A DNA stretch of 64,000 nucleotides from Haematococcus lacustris (GCA_030144725.1 JASKMD010000006.1:5259575-5323574); one strand, 5' to 3'; counted from the stretch's first letter, positions 44,201-55,817 are shown. Program-made: numbers and translations. Notes: generated from the sequence alone by a model not told the origin.

Positions 44201-47200
44201 CCCTCCCTCCCTCCCTCCTGCCACCTGAAGTGCAGTGCCCCTTGTGTTGAAGGGAGGGGATGAGGATGGGGGTGGGGGGTGAGGATGAGACCCCCCTTGA
44301 GACATTCAAGGATAAGGCTGCAAGCGATTCTTCTTAAGGGGTTCAACCCCCACCACACTGACCTTGAGTGAAATAGCGACGCCGCCCTTGTTGGTGGCCA
44401 CGCCAGCCACGCCTGTTGCCTGGCTGCCCTTTTGCACGTCGCTGATGGCCGCAATGATGTCGTTGCGGGCAAACAACAACAACCGGATTTGCCCCATGTG
44501 CACACTCTTGACCTGCATAGGTGACGGCACAGACCAGGCCACACCATGCCAGCCAGGCCAGGTTGAGTCGTCAGCTTGCAAGTCCCCTGCAGAAAGTGTG
44601 ATATAAGAAGTGTGATGGTGGGAGTAGTGATTTTGTGGTACTATGTGGCAAAGATAGAAGGAAAGCAAGAGCTCATTTCCCTTTAGGGAGCGTGACTCGA
44701 CATTCGTTACTGGCTCCTATGTGTCTCCACACAAACTTTAGTGGACAACCGTCCCTCGAGCAATCCATCCACCCGGAGAAATTCAACGCTTGATGTAACC
44801 AAAAGCTTGATGTGGTAATCGTCAATAGGGAATCCCACATTGCAATCCAACCCCTGGTGGAGTTATATCATGTGCATGTTTAACGTGCATACACGTTTGA
44901 CCTCAAGTGTCCAGTACGTGATGCTCGAAGGCCTTCTCCCTAGCCACATAATTGAGCGTCAGGGTGCTGAACTTTGACAATAACGCCGCAAGCCGCTCAG
45001 GGCTGCTAGCAGCAGCAGACTACATGATGCATAGCCATTGAGCTGTTGTTTGCATAACCTAGAAACAATAGAAAACATTCTTGGCGGGGGATTGAACCCA
45101 TGACCGGGTGGGGCATGGCGGGATTGGACGTACTTATAACCGTTTGTTGTGCGCCTCCACCTGTCGCTGCATTACGCAGATTGAAGAGATAGAGGCCAAT
45201 GCCACAGACCACAAATTGGCCCCAGCTGGTGCAAAAAGCAAATACAGACTTACTGCACGCCCAAATTTTCCCCATGTTTGTTCTGAAAACATGTCCAGTG
45301 CCCTATGGGCCTCATACACAACTGTGGGAAGGGATTCCTACACAACAGTAAGGTGTCAATGTTCACAATAAGACGGCGTAAATTCCTGTACGTCACGTAA
45401 GCCAACTTAAGGCACATGGTGTGAGCCGCATGATGAGAAGGAAGGGGTGGGGTGCAGTGAAGGCCAGGGTCACACATACCATGTAGTATTGAGACCCCAT
45501 GGCATTCTTCAGTGTTTCCTCCCAAGCGTCTTTGAAGCCGTCCGGGGTCAACCCAGCCTGCAGCCACATTGTCATCGTTGTCTTGATGATCATGGCATTT
45601 TGTCAGTCAGTGTTGTCACCAACTGGCCTCAGCCACCCACTGACGTGTTGTGTCTATGCGGGTTGGATGTGAGGGCTTGCAGTAACGCCAACATGCGAGT
45701 GCCAAGTGCTGCTCCTGCTCCTGCTGATATTGTGACACACATGGAGTGATGATGGTGGGATGATGACGGTGGAGGTGGTGGGGTCCCGCTGCTGCTGCTG
45801 CTGATGATGAATGTAAGCTGGGCTCTATATACATATGTGAGGGTTGACGGCTTCACCAAATCTGGCTGTGACGAGGGACTAGGATGGGACACCATGGCAA
45901 GCCACACCATGGCAAGCCCTCCTATGCCTACAAGCCGTCTCAGCCAAGCCAGCATGCACAGGCTCCACCTACTAGTGAGAGGGAGAGAGCTCTTTGCCTG
46001 GGCTGCTGGGTATGCTGGCAGTCATGTCAGGGCGAGTTACAGCAGGGCTAGGGCTGGGGCTGGGGCTGGGGCTGGGGCTGGGGCTGGGGCTGGGGCTGGG
46101 GCTTGGGCTTGGGCTTGGGCTGGGGCTGGGGCTGGGGCTGGGGCCAGGGCAGGGGCTACGGCTGGGGCTAGGGCTGGGGCTAGGGCCAAGTTCCCAACCC
46201 TGCCTGGTGATGATAATGGTGGTGATGGTGATGGGGCCAGGGAAGGCTGGTGGCTGCTTCAGTGATTGACTCGTAACAGGCAGGCTGCTGCAGTCGTTGG
46301 CCAACAGGGGGCCTCCAAACTGAGAGGGCAGCAGTGGTGTCAGGCCCTTGGAGCCAGGAGAACACAGACATGAGCACAAACACTCAGGCACACAGGCAGG
46401 TGATGGCTTGTCAGCAGCACTTTGACTGATGTGCTGGCATCCCGAAAACTGACAGTGCAGCCTCACATACCGTAAGCCCCTGTTTCAGGCTCAGCCCCTT
46501 CTCCTTGCGCTTCACCCCTGCCGGGAAAGGAGCCTGGTTGTCAGGCAGCCCTGCTTGCCACCCCTTCCAACCCTCATCCGCTCCCTGCTGGTCTGCCACA
46601 GCCAGAGGTGCAGGGGCATCCCCACCCTTATCCCTGACATTGCCTCTCCCCTCCTCCCCACCCATTGCTGTGCTTTCCAGCCCAGCCAGCATCCAGGCAG
46701 GCAATTCATCCACCAGCCACTGCCCCTGCTCTGCCTGCTCCATCCCCGGAAGCGTGTCCATCGCAGGAAAACCTCCAGCCTGAACGGACGGTTCACAGCT
46801 ATGCGAGAGGTCGATGGTGGGTATGCGTGGGGCTGGGGGTAGCTCGCCTCCAGGGTGCCCAGCCTCCCCGTTCCAGGCACTGAAGCTGGTGGGCATGCTG
46901 CCGGCGGTCATACTGGAGGTGTTTGAGCCCAAGCCCTGAGCCACAGCAGCCAGGTGGGCCGGCGCTGCCACCCCCGCCGCTGCCACCGGGGTGGGCGCTG
47001 TCACAGGGTTAGACCCCACACCAGCACTGCCATGCCCAGCCCTGCCATCTTCGCGGGAGTGCGTCGCCGCCGCAGTCGGTGGGAGGCGGTTGGTCCCTGA
47101 GGCGTTGCGTTGAAGGGGTGGGGCGGTCCCTGTGGGCTGGCTGCTGCCGACTCCCCCTGAGCTGCCTGCTGCCTGCAGCTTGGCGTAGGTGTCCAGGTCA

Positions 47201-50186
47201 GCTACCAGGCTGTGCTTGCGCTGCCGCAGCGTGGCCCAGTGGCGGGCTCCAGGGGAGGCCCCGCCTGTGGCCCGCATCGACTGTGCTCTCAGGGCCAGTG
47301 GACTGAGCTTGGGTGGAGGAGGGGCATGGCTGGGGGAGCTCAAGGGTGATTGCGGGCTGCCTGCGGGCACTCATGGCAGTAGGGGCAAGGCTGGAGCGCC
47401 AAGCTCAAATGCAGGCCCTGCCACTGGCCCTGGCCCTACCCTTTCCCTCCGCTTCTTCCCTAGCATTCTTACCAGCCCACTTGTGTACACGAGACGAGCT
47501 GCTGCTTAGCCTAGCCCAACAAGGCATACCTGGGGAGTCCAAGCCGCTTGTGCTGTGTGTGGTCAGGCCGAGGCCCACATCCTCCCCCGCCAGCCCCTCC
47601 TCCTCCTCCTCCCCTGCTTCAGTCCCCGCCCGCATGTCTTTTGCCTTGTAGCTGCACTCCTGCACACCTGCGGGTATCATGCGGTTGAGAGTAGCACAGC
47701 AACAGGTGTCAGCCAGCAATCAGCACAGGCAGGCACAGCAAGCAGGTGCAACTGCCGCAGCTGTTGCTGACATCATGCAGCTGGGGGTGGCAGCACAGCA
47801 AGCGGTCAGCTGTCAGTTCAATGCACTCTGTAGGGCTTGCAACAAGATTGAGCACAGGGCCAGGTGGCAATCAGGGCACACTACCGCCAGGCACAGCAGA
47901 AATTTGCGACTGCCTTAGCTGCCGTAACCAGCACAAACGCCACAACCACCAAAGCCGTTGCAGCCACTGCCATTTGCAGGAACAGGTCCCAGAAACTAGA
48001 TGGGGATGGGGTAGTGTGGGATGAGCTCACCAATTGCTACCAAGTCATGCTCCAGCTTGTCCACGCCTTTGAGCCAACAGCGCAAGTCCTCATTCGGCGG
48101 CTGCAGCCGAGAGCACAGGCAGGCCGTCAGGCATGCATGCATGCATGCAGGCAGGCAGTCCGTCAGGCAGTCCGTCAGGCAGTCCGTCAGGCAGTCCGTC
48201 GGTCCGTCGGTCCGTCGGTCCGTCCGTCCGTCCGTCCGTCCGTCCGTCCGTCCGTCCGTCCGTCCGTCCGTCCGTCCGTCCGTCCGTCCGTCCGTCCGTC
48301 CGTCCGTCCGTCGGTCCGTCCGTCCGTCCGTCCGTCCGTCCGTCCGTCCGTCCGTCCGGTGGGTGCTAGCCAAATCTGCTTTATGTCTGGGTGGTGCAGC
48401 TGCAGGCCATGACCCCTGTCTTGCCTCACCGCATTGCCCACATTCCAAGTGCCACACAGGACTGACAGCGGACGGTGAACTCTGACGCTCATGTAGTATA
48501 GCTGCACCAGCACCTGTAGGTCAGGCAGGGCAAGCCCAGGCGGTTGCAGGAATGTCTGCATGAAGCAGCGTCTAGGCTTTGTAGGGCTGGTCACGGGCTG
48601 CCAAGCGGGTGATGGTGTTGGTGGCGGTGTGCAGCTGATGACTCATTCTAATTGGTGCCAGGACACCACTGGAGTTGGTGCAGTAATGCCTGAGGTGCAT
48701 TAGGGTCACATGCTGCATGCTGCATGCTCCATGCTGCATAATGTCGTGCTAGTGCTGGTGGAAATGGTGCAGCTGGCGACTCATTCTCGCTTGTGCTGGG
48801 GCCCATGGCAGGTGCAGGTGTGTATGAAAGATGTGTCCACGCAGCCTGTTGATGATGCGGTCAAGGCAGGACAAATGCTGACAGTGGCTAGCTGTAGGAG
48901 ACCCCACAGTTTACGATGAGGGGGTGCTAGTGCAGCTGTTGCCAAGGCCCTCAAGCCCGTGCTGGACCTAGGAGGGCTCAACACCTGGTTCTGACCGGGA
49001 CGATGCGAGCATGAGGGCTGATTATAGTGAGGCCGGCAACACTCCATTGAGCCTAGTACTTTGGGCAGGCTGTTAGCCTTTCAAAATAATAAGCTGTTAG
49101 TTCGATGAGGTGCCCAGTGGTCTAGGGGAAAGTGCCACCGGTGTTGAGTTTGTGGTCACCAAGGGTGCGACCGAGGACGCTTCAATTTGATTGTAGTTGA
49201 GCGAGATTACCCACAGTCAAACATGTTGTTCCATGTTGATAACTTTTGTTTGATTGGCTGGAGTGAGGCAGCAGCTAGAGTGAGGCTAGACTCTCGCACC
49301 TCCAAAGGGCACCTCCAAAGGGCACATATACAAAGGGCACCTCCAAAAGGCCCTTGCTACCCTCCCACTAGGTGATTGGGCCTGAATGGCAGTCCTGTCG
49401 TGGCAGTCCTGTGTGGGGCAGTCCTGTGCAGCCGTGCAGCTGTGCAGCTGTGAGAGTGAGGCAGCAGCATGGGGTCTGAGGTGCAAAGGGTCTGTAGGTG
49501 TGATAGTGTGATGGCGACCCGTGCATGATGTGCATGGTCATGATGGTGCTGGGAAACTATAAGATGAGTACGCAGGTGCAGGAGTGCATAAGGCATTCAT
49601 TGTGTCATTGCTGTATTGCTGACAACAGCTGATCCTCGCTGCCACGCGTGCCACCATGTTACACTTGGCACTTGCCCAATGGCACTGCTGCATGGCCTGT
49701 TTGGGCAATGGATGAGCATGAACATGCCACGCTGCACCCTGCACAGCCTGCTATGCCACATGAGCCACTCATGCTTGCATCGCCTGCATGCATTCCTTTC
49801 CTACCATACCACCCTAGCAGCTAGCATGTGACCCAATGCAGCTGCTTTCTTACCATGCCACACCTGCCGGATACTTTGTGTAGGAAAGGGGAGTTGAACA
49901 AGCATGCTTGCACAGATGACGGGCTTGCATGGCTTGCATGGCATGGCCCACCTGGCCGGGTGCCAGGAAACCCTTGCGAGTGCGCAGCGGATGCCAGGTG
50001 GGCTGGATGAAGCGGTCTGGGTAGTCCCTGATGCTCTTCACGTCAATGCGCAGCTGCAAGAGAATCACCACCAACACCATCAGCAGGTGGGGCAGGGGCA
50101 AGGGTAGGGGCAGCAGGGGCGGCAGGGGTGGCAGGGGCAGCTGCAGCAACAGGCCCACCACCACCATGCACAGGAGCAGGAGCAGC

Positions 50187-50266
<80 letters not shown>

Positions 50267-53200
50267 AAGCAGCGGCAGCAGGGGCAGCAGTGGCAGAAGT
50301 GGCAGCAGCAGCAGCAGCAGCAGCATGTACCAGTACTAGTAGCACGTGAAGCAGCAGCATGTGCAGTAGCAGCAGCAGCAGCCCAGCTTTTGCACTGTTT
50401 GTGGATATGTGCCTGGTAGGTGGGTGGCAGCAGCATTTGCAGCAGCAGCATGTGCAACAGCAGCAGCATCTGCAGCGACAGCATGTGCTAGTGGGCGGCA
50501 GCGACTACCCCTCCTGCCCCCTCATGATAAACAGCAGAGCAGCTCTCCTGACACCTGACCTCCTGACACCTGGCTGCCTGGCCTGGCTGCCAGGACTCTC
50601 CCGCCTGACTTGCCTAAACTGGTGTGCATGCACTATGCAAACCAGTCCAAGGGCAGGGTGAGTTTGAACCTCTGCGCTGCAGCACTGCCAGCTGCGACCA
50701 GCATCATACGGTGCAGGGTCATCAGCAGATGCCATGCATCTAGGTCAATGGGCAGCGATGATGATCAGCTCTGAGTGGCAGCTCTGCATGTGCTCACTAC
50801 TGCGCTATGCACCTTCCAGCCCTAGGTACCTGTGTGATTAATATCCATGTGCCGTGTCCCATGCAAGCCATGCATGGAGATGTGCATGGGGCCTCACCTC
50901 CCCGAGCACGGTAGGGGCCCAGCAGGTCAGGTGGTCGTAGACTCTGATGCGTAGGGAGGCAAAGGTGGGGTGCAACACATCAAACACAAAGAACTCGTCC
51001 CACTCAGGGTCTGCGTTCTGTGGCCACATGCACACAAAACACACACACACATGCATGGACGCATGGGCGCATGAGACAGAATGGACTTGACGGGACATCA
51101 GCATGGATTGTGGGGAGGAGCAACAGGCACGTATGCAGCTGGTGAGAGAGGAGCAGGGCCCCATGCGAATGTCACTATCACATCCGCCACCACTCTTTAT
51201 AGCCATGCAAGAAGGGTGCCAGGTCAGGGTAGGTCGCCTTGGCAGCTGCACACCTGCTGCCTTCCATGCACCAGGCACCCCGAGGATGCCTAGACCCTGC
51301 ATTGTGTACATGACCGCTCTGCATGACGTCATGCAGGTTGCCCTGCATAGCGCCATGCAGCCCATTCTGCATGCCGCCATGCAGTGAGGCACCGTGGAGG
51401 ACCGTCACCTAAGCAGCCACCTCAGCCACTGTCACCATAGCATTTATTGCCACTCTTGAAGACCATGCAGAATGGCGTCTGTGAGGCTTACTGACCCCAC
51501 CAGCTCTCTGCCCTGCTTCAGGTCACCTCCCAAGTAATACCCATCTCATTCAAGGAGTAAAGACCATGCCAAAGGCCAGCTGGCATGGGGCAGCCACCTT
51601 AGATCCTGCTTAGGCACCCTGCATGCATGTGTCACACCTTGGACAGTGCCTTGGAGAAGCGCTTGACCTTCTCACACTTCACCACGGCAAAGGGGTCCAA
51701 GTCAGAGTGGCCTGACACATCAGACAGCCCCGACGCCCTGATGAGTCGTACGCCCAGGCGAGCCACATCTGCCTTGCTCTTGTTTCCAGTCCTGGGGCCA
51801 AGCAGTGGCAGGCCAGCAGCCGCCACCTCCTGACCTCCTGGCTTGCTAGCCTAATCAGGATCTAGCCTAAGTAGGATCTAGTCTACGTAGGATCTGGCAG
51901 GGCACCTCAGTCAGGGTGCATGGAAAGGTCTCTGATAACCAGTTGGCTTGCATGGGTTTCTGCCCCGCATCCTGGCTGGCAGCTTGTCAGGCTGCCACTG
52001 TGGCGCTACTCAGCAGCACCCCTCCCAAGCCAAGCCTGATTGGGTCGAGTATCGGGCCATGGTCAGGTCTGGTGGCTAGGCCCGGATCGGTTCAGTGCAC
52101 CTCATTTCAGTTTGGTTCAGTTTAAAGCAGTTTAGGCTGTCCAGGCGGGTCAGGACCACTCACCACAGCTTCAGCGCCTGCTCGCCAATTTGGGTGCTGT
52201 TGTTGAGTTTGTGGCCACCGCCCACCAGCCTAGAGTGTGAGCTAGCGTCCCCACCACTGCCAGCCGGGTCAGTCCAACCAGGTGCGCTTGCCCCAGCCAG
52301 ACTGATGAAGGGAGGGGGCAGGTCAAGCAGGGAGGGGGGTGGGGTAGAGCCCCTAGCATAGCCAGGCTGTGGCTGGCCTGCCGTGGGGTGCATGGGGCTG
52401 GGCATGAGGAAGGGCACAGCTGGCGGCACCACTGACAGCGGCGGGTGCCTGCCTCGATGCAGGGCAGTGGCATGGGTGGTTGAGGCGGTTGAGGCGGTTG
52501 AGGTGGTTGGGGCGGTCAGACCAGCAGCAGCTGGGGTGGGCAGTGAGATGGCAGCAGGGTGAGGTGGGTTGGGTATGGTGGTGGGTGGGAAGGGGGAGCT
52601 AGGGGCTCCTGGGGGGTCACCAGCCATCTCTCCCGCAGCCCAGCTGCTGCTGTCAGCAGTGAGAGCCCAGCCCCTAGGGGTACCAGGACAAGCCTGGAGA
52701 GGCCCCTGGCCCTGAGGCCCAGAGTTAAGCACAGGTACAGTAGGCATAGGTGGCACTGGCCCAGTGGCTGAGACCGCCATGCTGCCTGCAGCGCCTAAGC
52801 CACCCTCACAATCCGCTCCCTGGGCGTGGGGTGCCGGCAAGGCGGTGCTCGTCACGGTACATTTTGGTCTTTTGCCATCCTGGCTAGCTGTTGCGGCTGC
52901 TGCTCTTCGTGTAAGTCTGCTTCTGCTGCTGCTGTGCTGCTGCTGTTCTTGTGCTGCTGATTTTGCTGCTGCTGTTTGTGGCGTGCTGCTGATGCTGTGC
53001 TGCTGCTGTTGCACAAGCTGTGGTGGGTGCTGGACAGGTGTCACACCAATCCGCACTGCGGCATCAGCGACACACTGGCTGTGGGTGTCAGCCACCATGC
53101 TCTGCACGCCAAGAGGCACGGGGTGAGGGGTGAGGGGTGTGGAAGGCAGCAATGCAGCCTGGAGCTCCGGAGCTGGAGCTGAAGGAGACCCAGAGGTCTT

Positions 53201-54625
53201 CTGAAGCTGGGGTGCCTGAGCCTGCACCTCCACCTCCACCTCCTCTGCCATGGCGGGGCCTGCTGGCTGCGACTGCCGGCTGAGCCTGCTGGGCCGCGTA
53301 GGCTTGGTAAGACTACACTGGCGGATGAGGGTGGGTCCTGCAGCAGCAGGGCTGAGCTGCAGCCTGGGCACATTGGGCTGGGGTGGACACAGCTGCTGGG
53401 GCGGGCTGGGCTGGGCTGGGCCAGGTAGAGTTGAGCAAGGCAGGCGCAAGCTGGGTTGGGTAGGGCTGGGCTGGGTCAGGCTGGGTTGGGTCGGGCTGGG
53501 CTGGGCAGGGCTGGGCTGGTTAGAGCTGGGCTGGGTCGGGTTGGGTGGTTGTGAGGTGGGTAGGAAGTCCCTGTATTGGGTGAGATTGTGCCCAGGGGTT
53601 ACTGGAGGGGGGCTGCTGGGCTGAGGTGCTCCAGGCTGAGCTGAAAGGGTCTGTGGGGCGGTGGAAGGTGGATGCACGCTTGGCTGGAGCAGAGGTGAGG
53701 AAGGGTCGACCTGCAGTGTCAGTGGAGACATGACCGCTGGCCCAGATTGTTGCTCCTGCGGCTGTTGCTGCTGCAGCTCCTGCTGCTCCTCCTGCTGCTG
53801 CTGCTGCTGCTGCTCCTGCTGCTGCTGGCACCCCTCCCTGACAGTCCTATGCTGTTGTTGATGCCTAGCGGCCTTGCTGGCATTGATGTGCCCTGGCGCC
53901 TCTTGTTCCTGTGCAGCTGCATGGGCATGACTGCAGCTAAGCTGCCCTGAAGGGCGGCATGAGGGTGTAGCCTGACTTGGCAAAGGTGGCAATGTGTGAC
54001 CTGCACTTGCCAGCTGAGGCAACAGCCCACCATGGGCCTCAGCTCCACAACCACCACCGCCAGGATGCAAAGAACACGGAGCCAGCAGTAGAGGAGGCTG
54101 AGTCATGGCATCCACACAGCCACGGGCAAGGCTCAACGGTGAGCTGCTGGGCTCACACTCTGTGGTAGGGTCACCCTGGCACACCCCACTCGGCAACAAG
54201 ACTGTATGATTGACCGCGGGTGTGGTGTCACACTCTCCTGCTGCTGCCCAGTGGGTGCATGGGATTTGGGGTGGCGCCTCAAAAAGCTGTTGAGCTCGTT
54301 GAGAGCTAGCGGTCACTCTACCAGTGAGTGAGGCAGAGGCTGGTTGATAGCAATGGAGGAGAGGGTGACCATGGCTGCTCTGCCCATGCAGAGGCGGCCT
54401 TAGCTGCTGCTCCTCCTGCTGCACCTCCTCCTGCTGCTGCTGCTCCTCCTCCTCCTGCTGCTGCTGCACCTGCAGCTGCTCCTGCTGCACCCTTTGCAAA
54501 GAGGGCCTCTGCTTAGATGCTGACACCAGTCCCCCTGACATGAGTGCCCCATCCAATACATGAGTGGGAGCACTAGGGGATGAGGCACTTGAAGTGGGGA
54601 CCTGTTGCTGCACAAGCAAAGGCAC
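35202..54625 (-). CDS. C2-domain inositol polyphosphate 5-phosphatase
   Basis: A Gln/Pro/Ser-rich exon (54625 to about 52165; the start may be further upstream) ends near [10 protein letters not shown] with a GTGAGT donor. The C2 domain is split: [20 protein letters not shown] and [10 protein letters not shown] (near 51770-51640), [17 protein letters not shown] (near 51016-50899), and [20 protein letters not shown] (near 50055-49975). The IPPc domain follows: [12 protein letters not shown] (48513-48430), [19 protein letters not shown] (48100-48031) joining GVQECSY (near 47667), a long insert exon (47310-46480), a block near 45590-45480, [10 protein letters not shown] and [14 protein letters not shown] (near 44513-44364), [20 protein letters not shown] (near 41457-41371), WMGDLNYR (38107-38015), [11 protein letters not shown] (near 37590), [20 protein letters not shown] (near 36850-36777, GC donor), [14 protein letters not shown] (35754-35698) and [11 protein letters not shown] (35276-35202). 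All catalytic blocks, including GDLNYR, PAWCDR and SDHKPV, are present. It should remove the 5-phosphate from phosphoinositides or inositol phosphates at membranes. Confidence 0.85.
35344..35681. repeat. CAGGT/CAGGC pentanucleotide array
   Basis: About 67 units: eight GCCAG-type units, then about 59 perfect GTCAG units. It lies in the phosphatase intron between the PAWCDR exon and the SDHKPV exon, about 17 bp from the former. Confidence 0.97.
36083..36212. repeat. Short tandem duplications (18 bp x 3, then 41 bp x 2)
   Basis: CGGCAGTACGCCTCCACT is repeated three times, followed by two copies of a 41-bp unit beginning GTAATTGTAACCGACTGCAA. It lies within the phosphatase intron just before a Fanzor-tail copy. 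Confidence 0.85.
36275..36590 (+). mobile_element. 5'-truncated Fanzor-tail element, copy 2
   Basis: Starts inside the coding end ([18 protein letters not shown], stop TAG at 36330) and continues through the conserved 3' tail shared with 42811-43050 and the inverted 33565-33806. Confidence 0.75.
37060..37125. repeat. Clustered GCTAGC inverted repeats
   Basis: TTGGGCTAGC TT CAGCTAGCCAA can fold into a hairpin, followed by two more GCTAGCCAATA direct copies. Intronic; no role assigned. Confidence 0.6.
38470..41315. repeat. Giant CCACCACTG/CCACCACCACTG minisatellite (2.8 kb)
   Basis: Interleaved 9-bp (CCACCACTG) and 12-bp (CCACCACCACTG) units with rarer CCGCCACCACTG variants fill the phosphatase intron between the HLAAH exon and the GDLNYR exon. 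Most frames stay open on both strands for about 950-1050 codons, but only because the unit contains no stop; they are not genes. A rare CTGGCC variant at 38992 and 40313, with the same following unit order for over 100 bp, shows an internal duplication about 1.32 kb apart. Confidence 0.97.
42236..43050 (+). mobile_element. Fanzor/TnpB-tail non-autonomous element, fullest copy
   Basis: It sits in the phosphatase intron between the exons near 44.4 and 41.4 kb. One end is a GTGCCCTTTGGAGGTG array (42236-42322). Then comes a short ORF region ending at 42811, then a 240-bp tail shared with 33565-33806 and 36332-36590. The coding part keeps only the last segment of a TnpB-like nuclease, so the element cannot move itself. 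Terminal boundaries are approximate and no target-site duplication was identified. Confidence 0.65.
42390..42811 (+). pseudogene. Small ORF with Fanzor/TnpB RuvC-III-like C-terminus, frameshifted
   Basis: Starts [14 protein letters not shown] in one frame. A partial duplication of about 60 bp (CCAGCCAAGCG seen twice, near 42465 and 42518) shifts the frame. The second frame reads [16 protein letters not shown], a Lys-rich linker, then [20 protein letters not shown] and [20 protein letters not shown], ending [11 protein letters not shown]. The DRDxNAAxN(M/I) motif is the third RuvC block of TnpB and Fanzor nucleases. The first two RuvC blocks, the wedge and the zinc finger are all missing, so no nuclease activity is expected. 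A Lys-rich basic leader fused to a RuvC-III tail could still bind nucleic acid; that is inference. Confidence 0.6.
43190..44218. repeat. 1.03-kb C/T (polypyrimidine) array
   Basis: CCCCCT and CTCCCT hexamers with CCCT slips, essentially pure pyrimidine on the plus strand. It lies in the same phosphatase intron as the Fanzor-tail element. Long frames across it on both strands are repeat artefacts. It is capable of triplex (H-DNA) formation. Confidence 0.97.
44640..45470. other. Phosphatase intron, relatively AT-rich
   Basis: Between the [10 protein letters not shown] exon and the exon near 45.5 kb. A T-arm-like GGTTCAATCCC occurs on the minus strand at about 45090 without the rest of a tRNA. 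No gene is supported. Confidence 0.4.
46031..46190. repeat. GGGGCT hexamer array
   Basis: About 25 units of GGGGCT with GGGCTT, GGGCTA and GGGCCA variants, in a phosphatase intron. Confidence 0.9.
48160..48360. repeat. CCGT tetranucleotide array
   Basis: About 35 CCGT units, preceded by GCAGTCCGTCAG units and with scattered CGGT variants. It lies in the intron between the GTWNVGNA exon and the next IPPc exon. Confidence 0.95.
49063..49260 (+). repeat. tRNA-box-like dispersed repeat, copy 1
   Basis: Homologous to 55398-55600 over about 200 bp. It contains CAGTGGTCTAGGGGAAAG (box A-like) and, about 45 bp on, GGGTGCGACCGAGG (box B-like), the spacing of a pol III tRNA-type promoter. Could be a SINE head, or the 3' end of the second Fanzor-tail family. 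Confidence 0.5.
49286..49350. repeat. CACCTCCAAAGGG short tandem repeat, copy 3
   Basis: Four units of CCTCCAAAGGGCA, in the same orientation as 31376-31437. Confidence 0.75.
50185..50330. repeat. CAG and CGG trinucleotide repeats
   Basis: About 16 CAG, then about 9 CGG units, then mixed GCAG units, in the intron between two C2 exons. Confidence 0.9.
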
Positions 54626-55022
54626 ACGGTAGCTGAGATTTGGTCAGTGAACAATGCATGTGTTGTGGCTCACGATGACAGCGTCTGCACAGTTAACCAA
54701 TCATGCTCTAGAAAAGTGCTGAGCTGGCAACAACCAGGATTGCTTGCCCATGTCCCAGCAGCAGGCTGCACAGCCAAAAAAACATGCCCAAGAGGTGTGG
54801 CTGCCCAAGGCAGGCCGGCAGGCTGGCAGAGGGAGGTCAACCGGGGCAGTCTGCTGCGCCATGCAGTGGAAAGAGGTTTCAGGTTTCAAGTTTCAGGTTG
54901 CTGATCCCAACAACAAGAGTACTATCGACCCCACCTAGCTGCCCAAGCGTGCCCAAGCGTGGGACCCCATATTCAGCGAACATCTTAAGGGGCTATCTCA
55001 TTGTTTTTTTCAGTAACATGAG

Positions 55023-55391
55023 GTGCCGCCCAACCCCCCTCCGCCAGCCCAGGCCCCCCCTGCCCAGGAGCCACTCCCTCCACCAGCCCAGGAGCCCCCT
55101 CCCCTCCCTGCCCAGGCCCCCCTTGGCCAGGACCAGCCACCTGCTGCACCTGGCCCACTGCCACGACCCCAGGCCTCCCCATGGGGCAGGCGGCTGGGCC
55201 CGGACACCAACTCGTGCCTCAACTTCCAGCGTATTGGGAAGAGCATGCAGCGCCCCCTGGAGCTGTGCAGCTGGAAGGACCCGGAGGCTCTGCCCCCCAT
55301 TGGCGAGGAGTACCATCAGCGCTACAAGCTGGTCAATGACGGGCTGCCCAAAGGCGGGGCATTGATAGCCAGGCAACAACCCATACCCTAG
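55023..55391 (+). pseudogene. Second-family Fanzor/TnpB-tail fragment
   Basis: Pro-rich PPNPPPPAQAPPAQEP, then GRRLGPDTNSCLNFQRIG, RPLELCSWKDPEALPPIGEE and YKLVNDGLPKGGAL, ending at a TAG. It aligns block by block with the 42.6-kb tail, but DRDCNAALN has become PDTNSCLNF. An intron-like acceptor (TTTTTTTCAG) precedes it at 55013, but that frame meets an immediate TAA and no start codon is evident, so it is probably a decayed copy. Confidence 0.5.
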
Positions 55392-55397
55392 TAGTCT

Positions 55398-55600
55398 TGA
55401 CAGGCTGCTGGCCTTTTGAGCATTAAGCTGTTAGTTTGATGAGGTGCCCAGTCGTCTCGGGGGAAAGTGCCACCGGTGTGGGGTTTGTGGTCATCAAGGG
55501 TGCGACTGAGGATGCTCTAATGTGATTGTAGCTGAGTGAGAATACCTACTGTCAGACATGTTGTTCCATGTTGTTCCATGTTGGATGAGTTTTGTTTGGC
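55398..55600 (+). repeat. tRNA-box-like dispersed repeat, copy 2
   Basis: Matches 49063-49260; begins 7 bp after the stop of the second Fanzor-tail fragment. Box A-like CAGTCGTCTCGGGGG and box B-like GGGTGCGACTGAGG are present with small changes. Confidence 0.5.
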
Positions 55601-55817
55601 TGTACATTGCATGTGTTAGTAGGCCAAGTGTCCAAGATGGTTTTACGCCATTGTACCAACCCCACCTAGCTTCCGTGCTATAGGCGTGGGATGCCGTGTG
55701 GGAGCGACTGTGACTCTGATTATGCTCGTTGACGTGTCAACGCCGAGGCACATGTGCGCATGTTACCCAACTTGTGCGCACCTTGCACAGCGGATGGATA
55801 TCCACAAAGGGCCCGCC

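Larger units (their letters stand above)
48600..49970. other. Phosphatase intron with element remnants
   Basis: Between the C2-end exon (near 50.0 kb) and the GTWNVGNA exon (48513). Holds the tRNA-like repeat at 49063-49260 and a CCTCCAAAGGG array at 49286-49350. No host exon is recognised. Confidence 0.45.

Noticed and set aside
43113..44547. Long Pro/Ser/Leu or Gly/Arg/Glu ORFs
   Set aside because: Artefacts of the C/T array; only the flanking phosphatase exon near 44513-44364 is real.
45060..45125. Possible tRNA gene (GGTTCAATCCC on the minus strand)
   Set aside because: Only a T-arm-like box; no acceptor stem, D arm or anticodon arm could be paired. The same holds for the GGTTCGATCCC near 27305.
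47996..48485. ORFs of repeated Pro-Ser-Val-Arg or Thr-Asp-Gly-Arg
   Set aside because: Translation of the CCGT tetranucleotide array in an intron.
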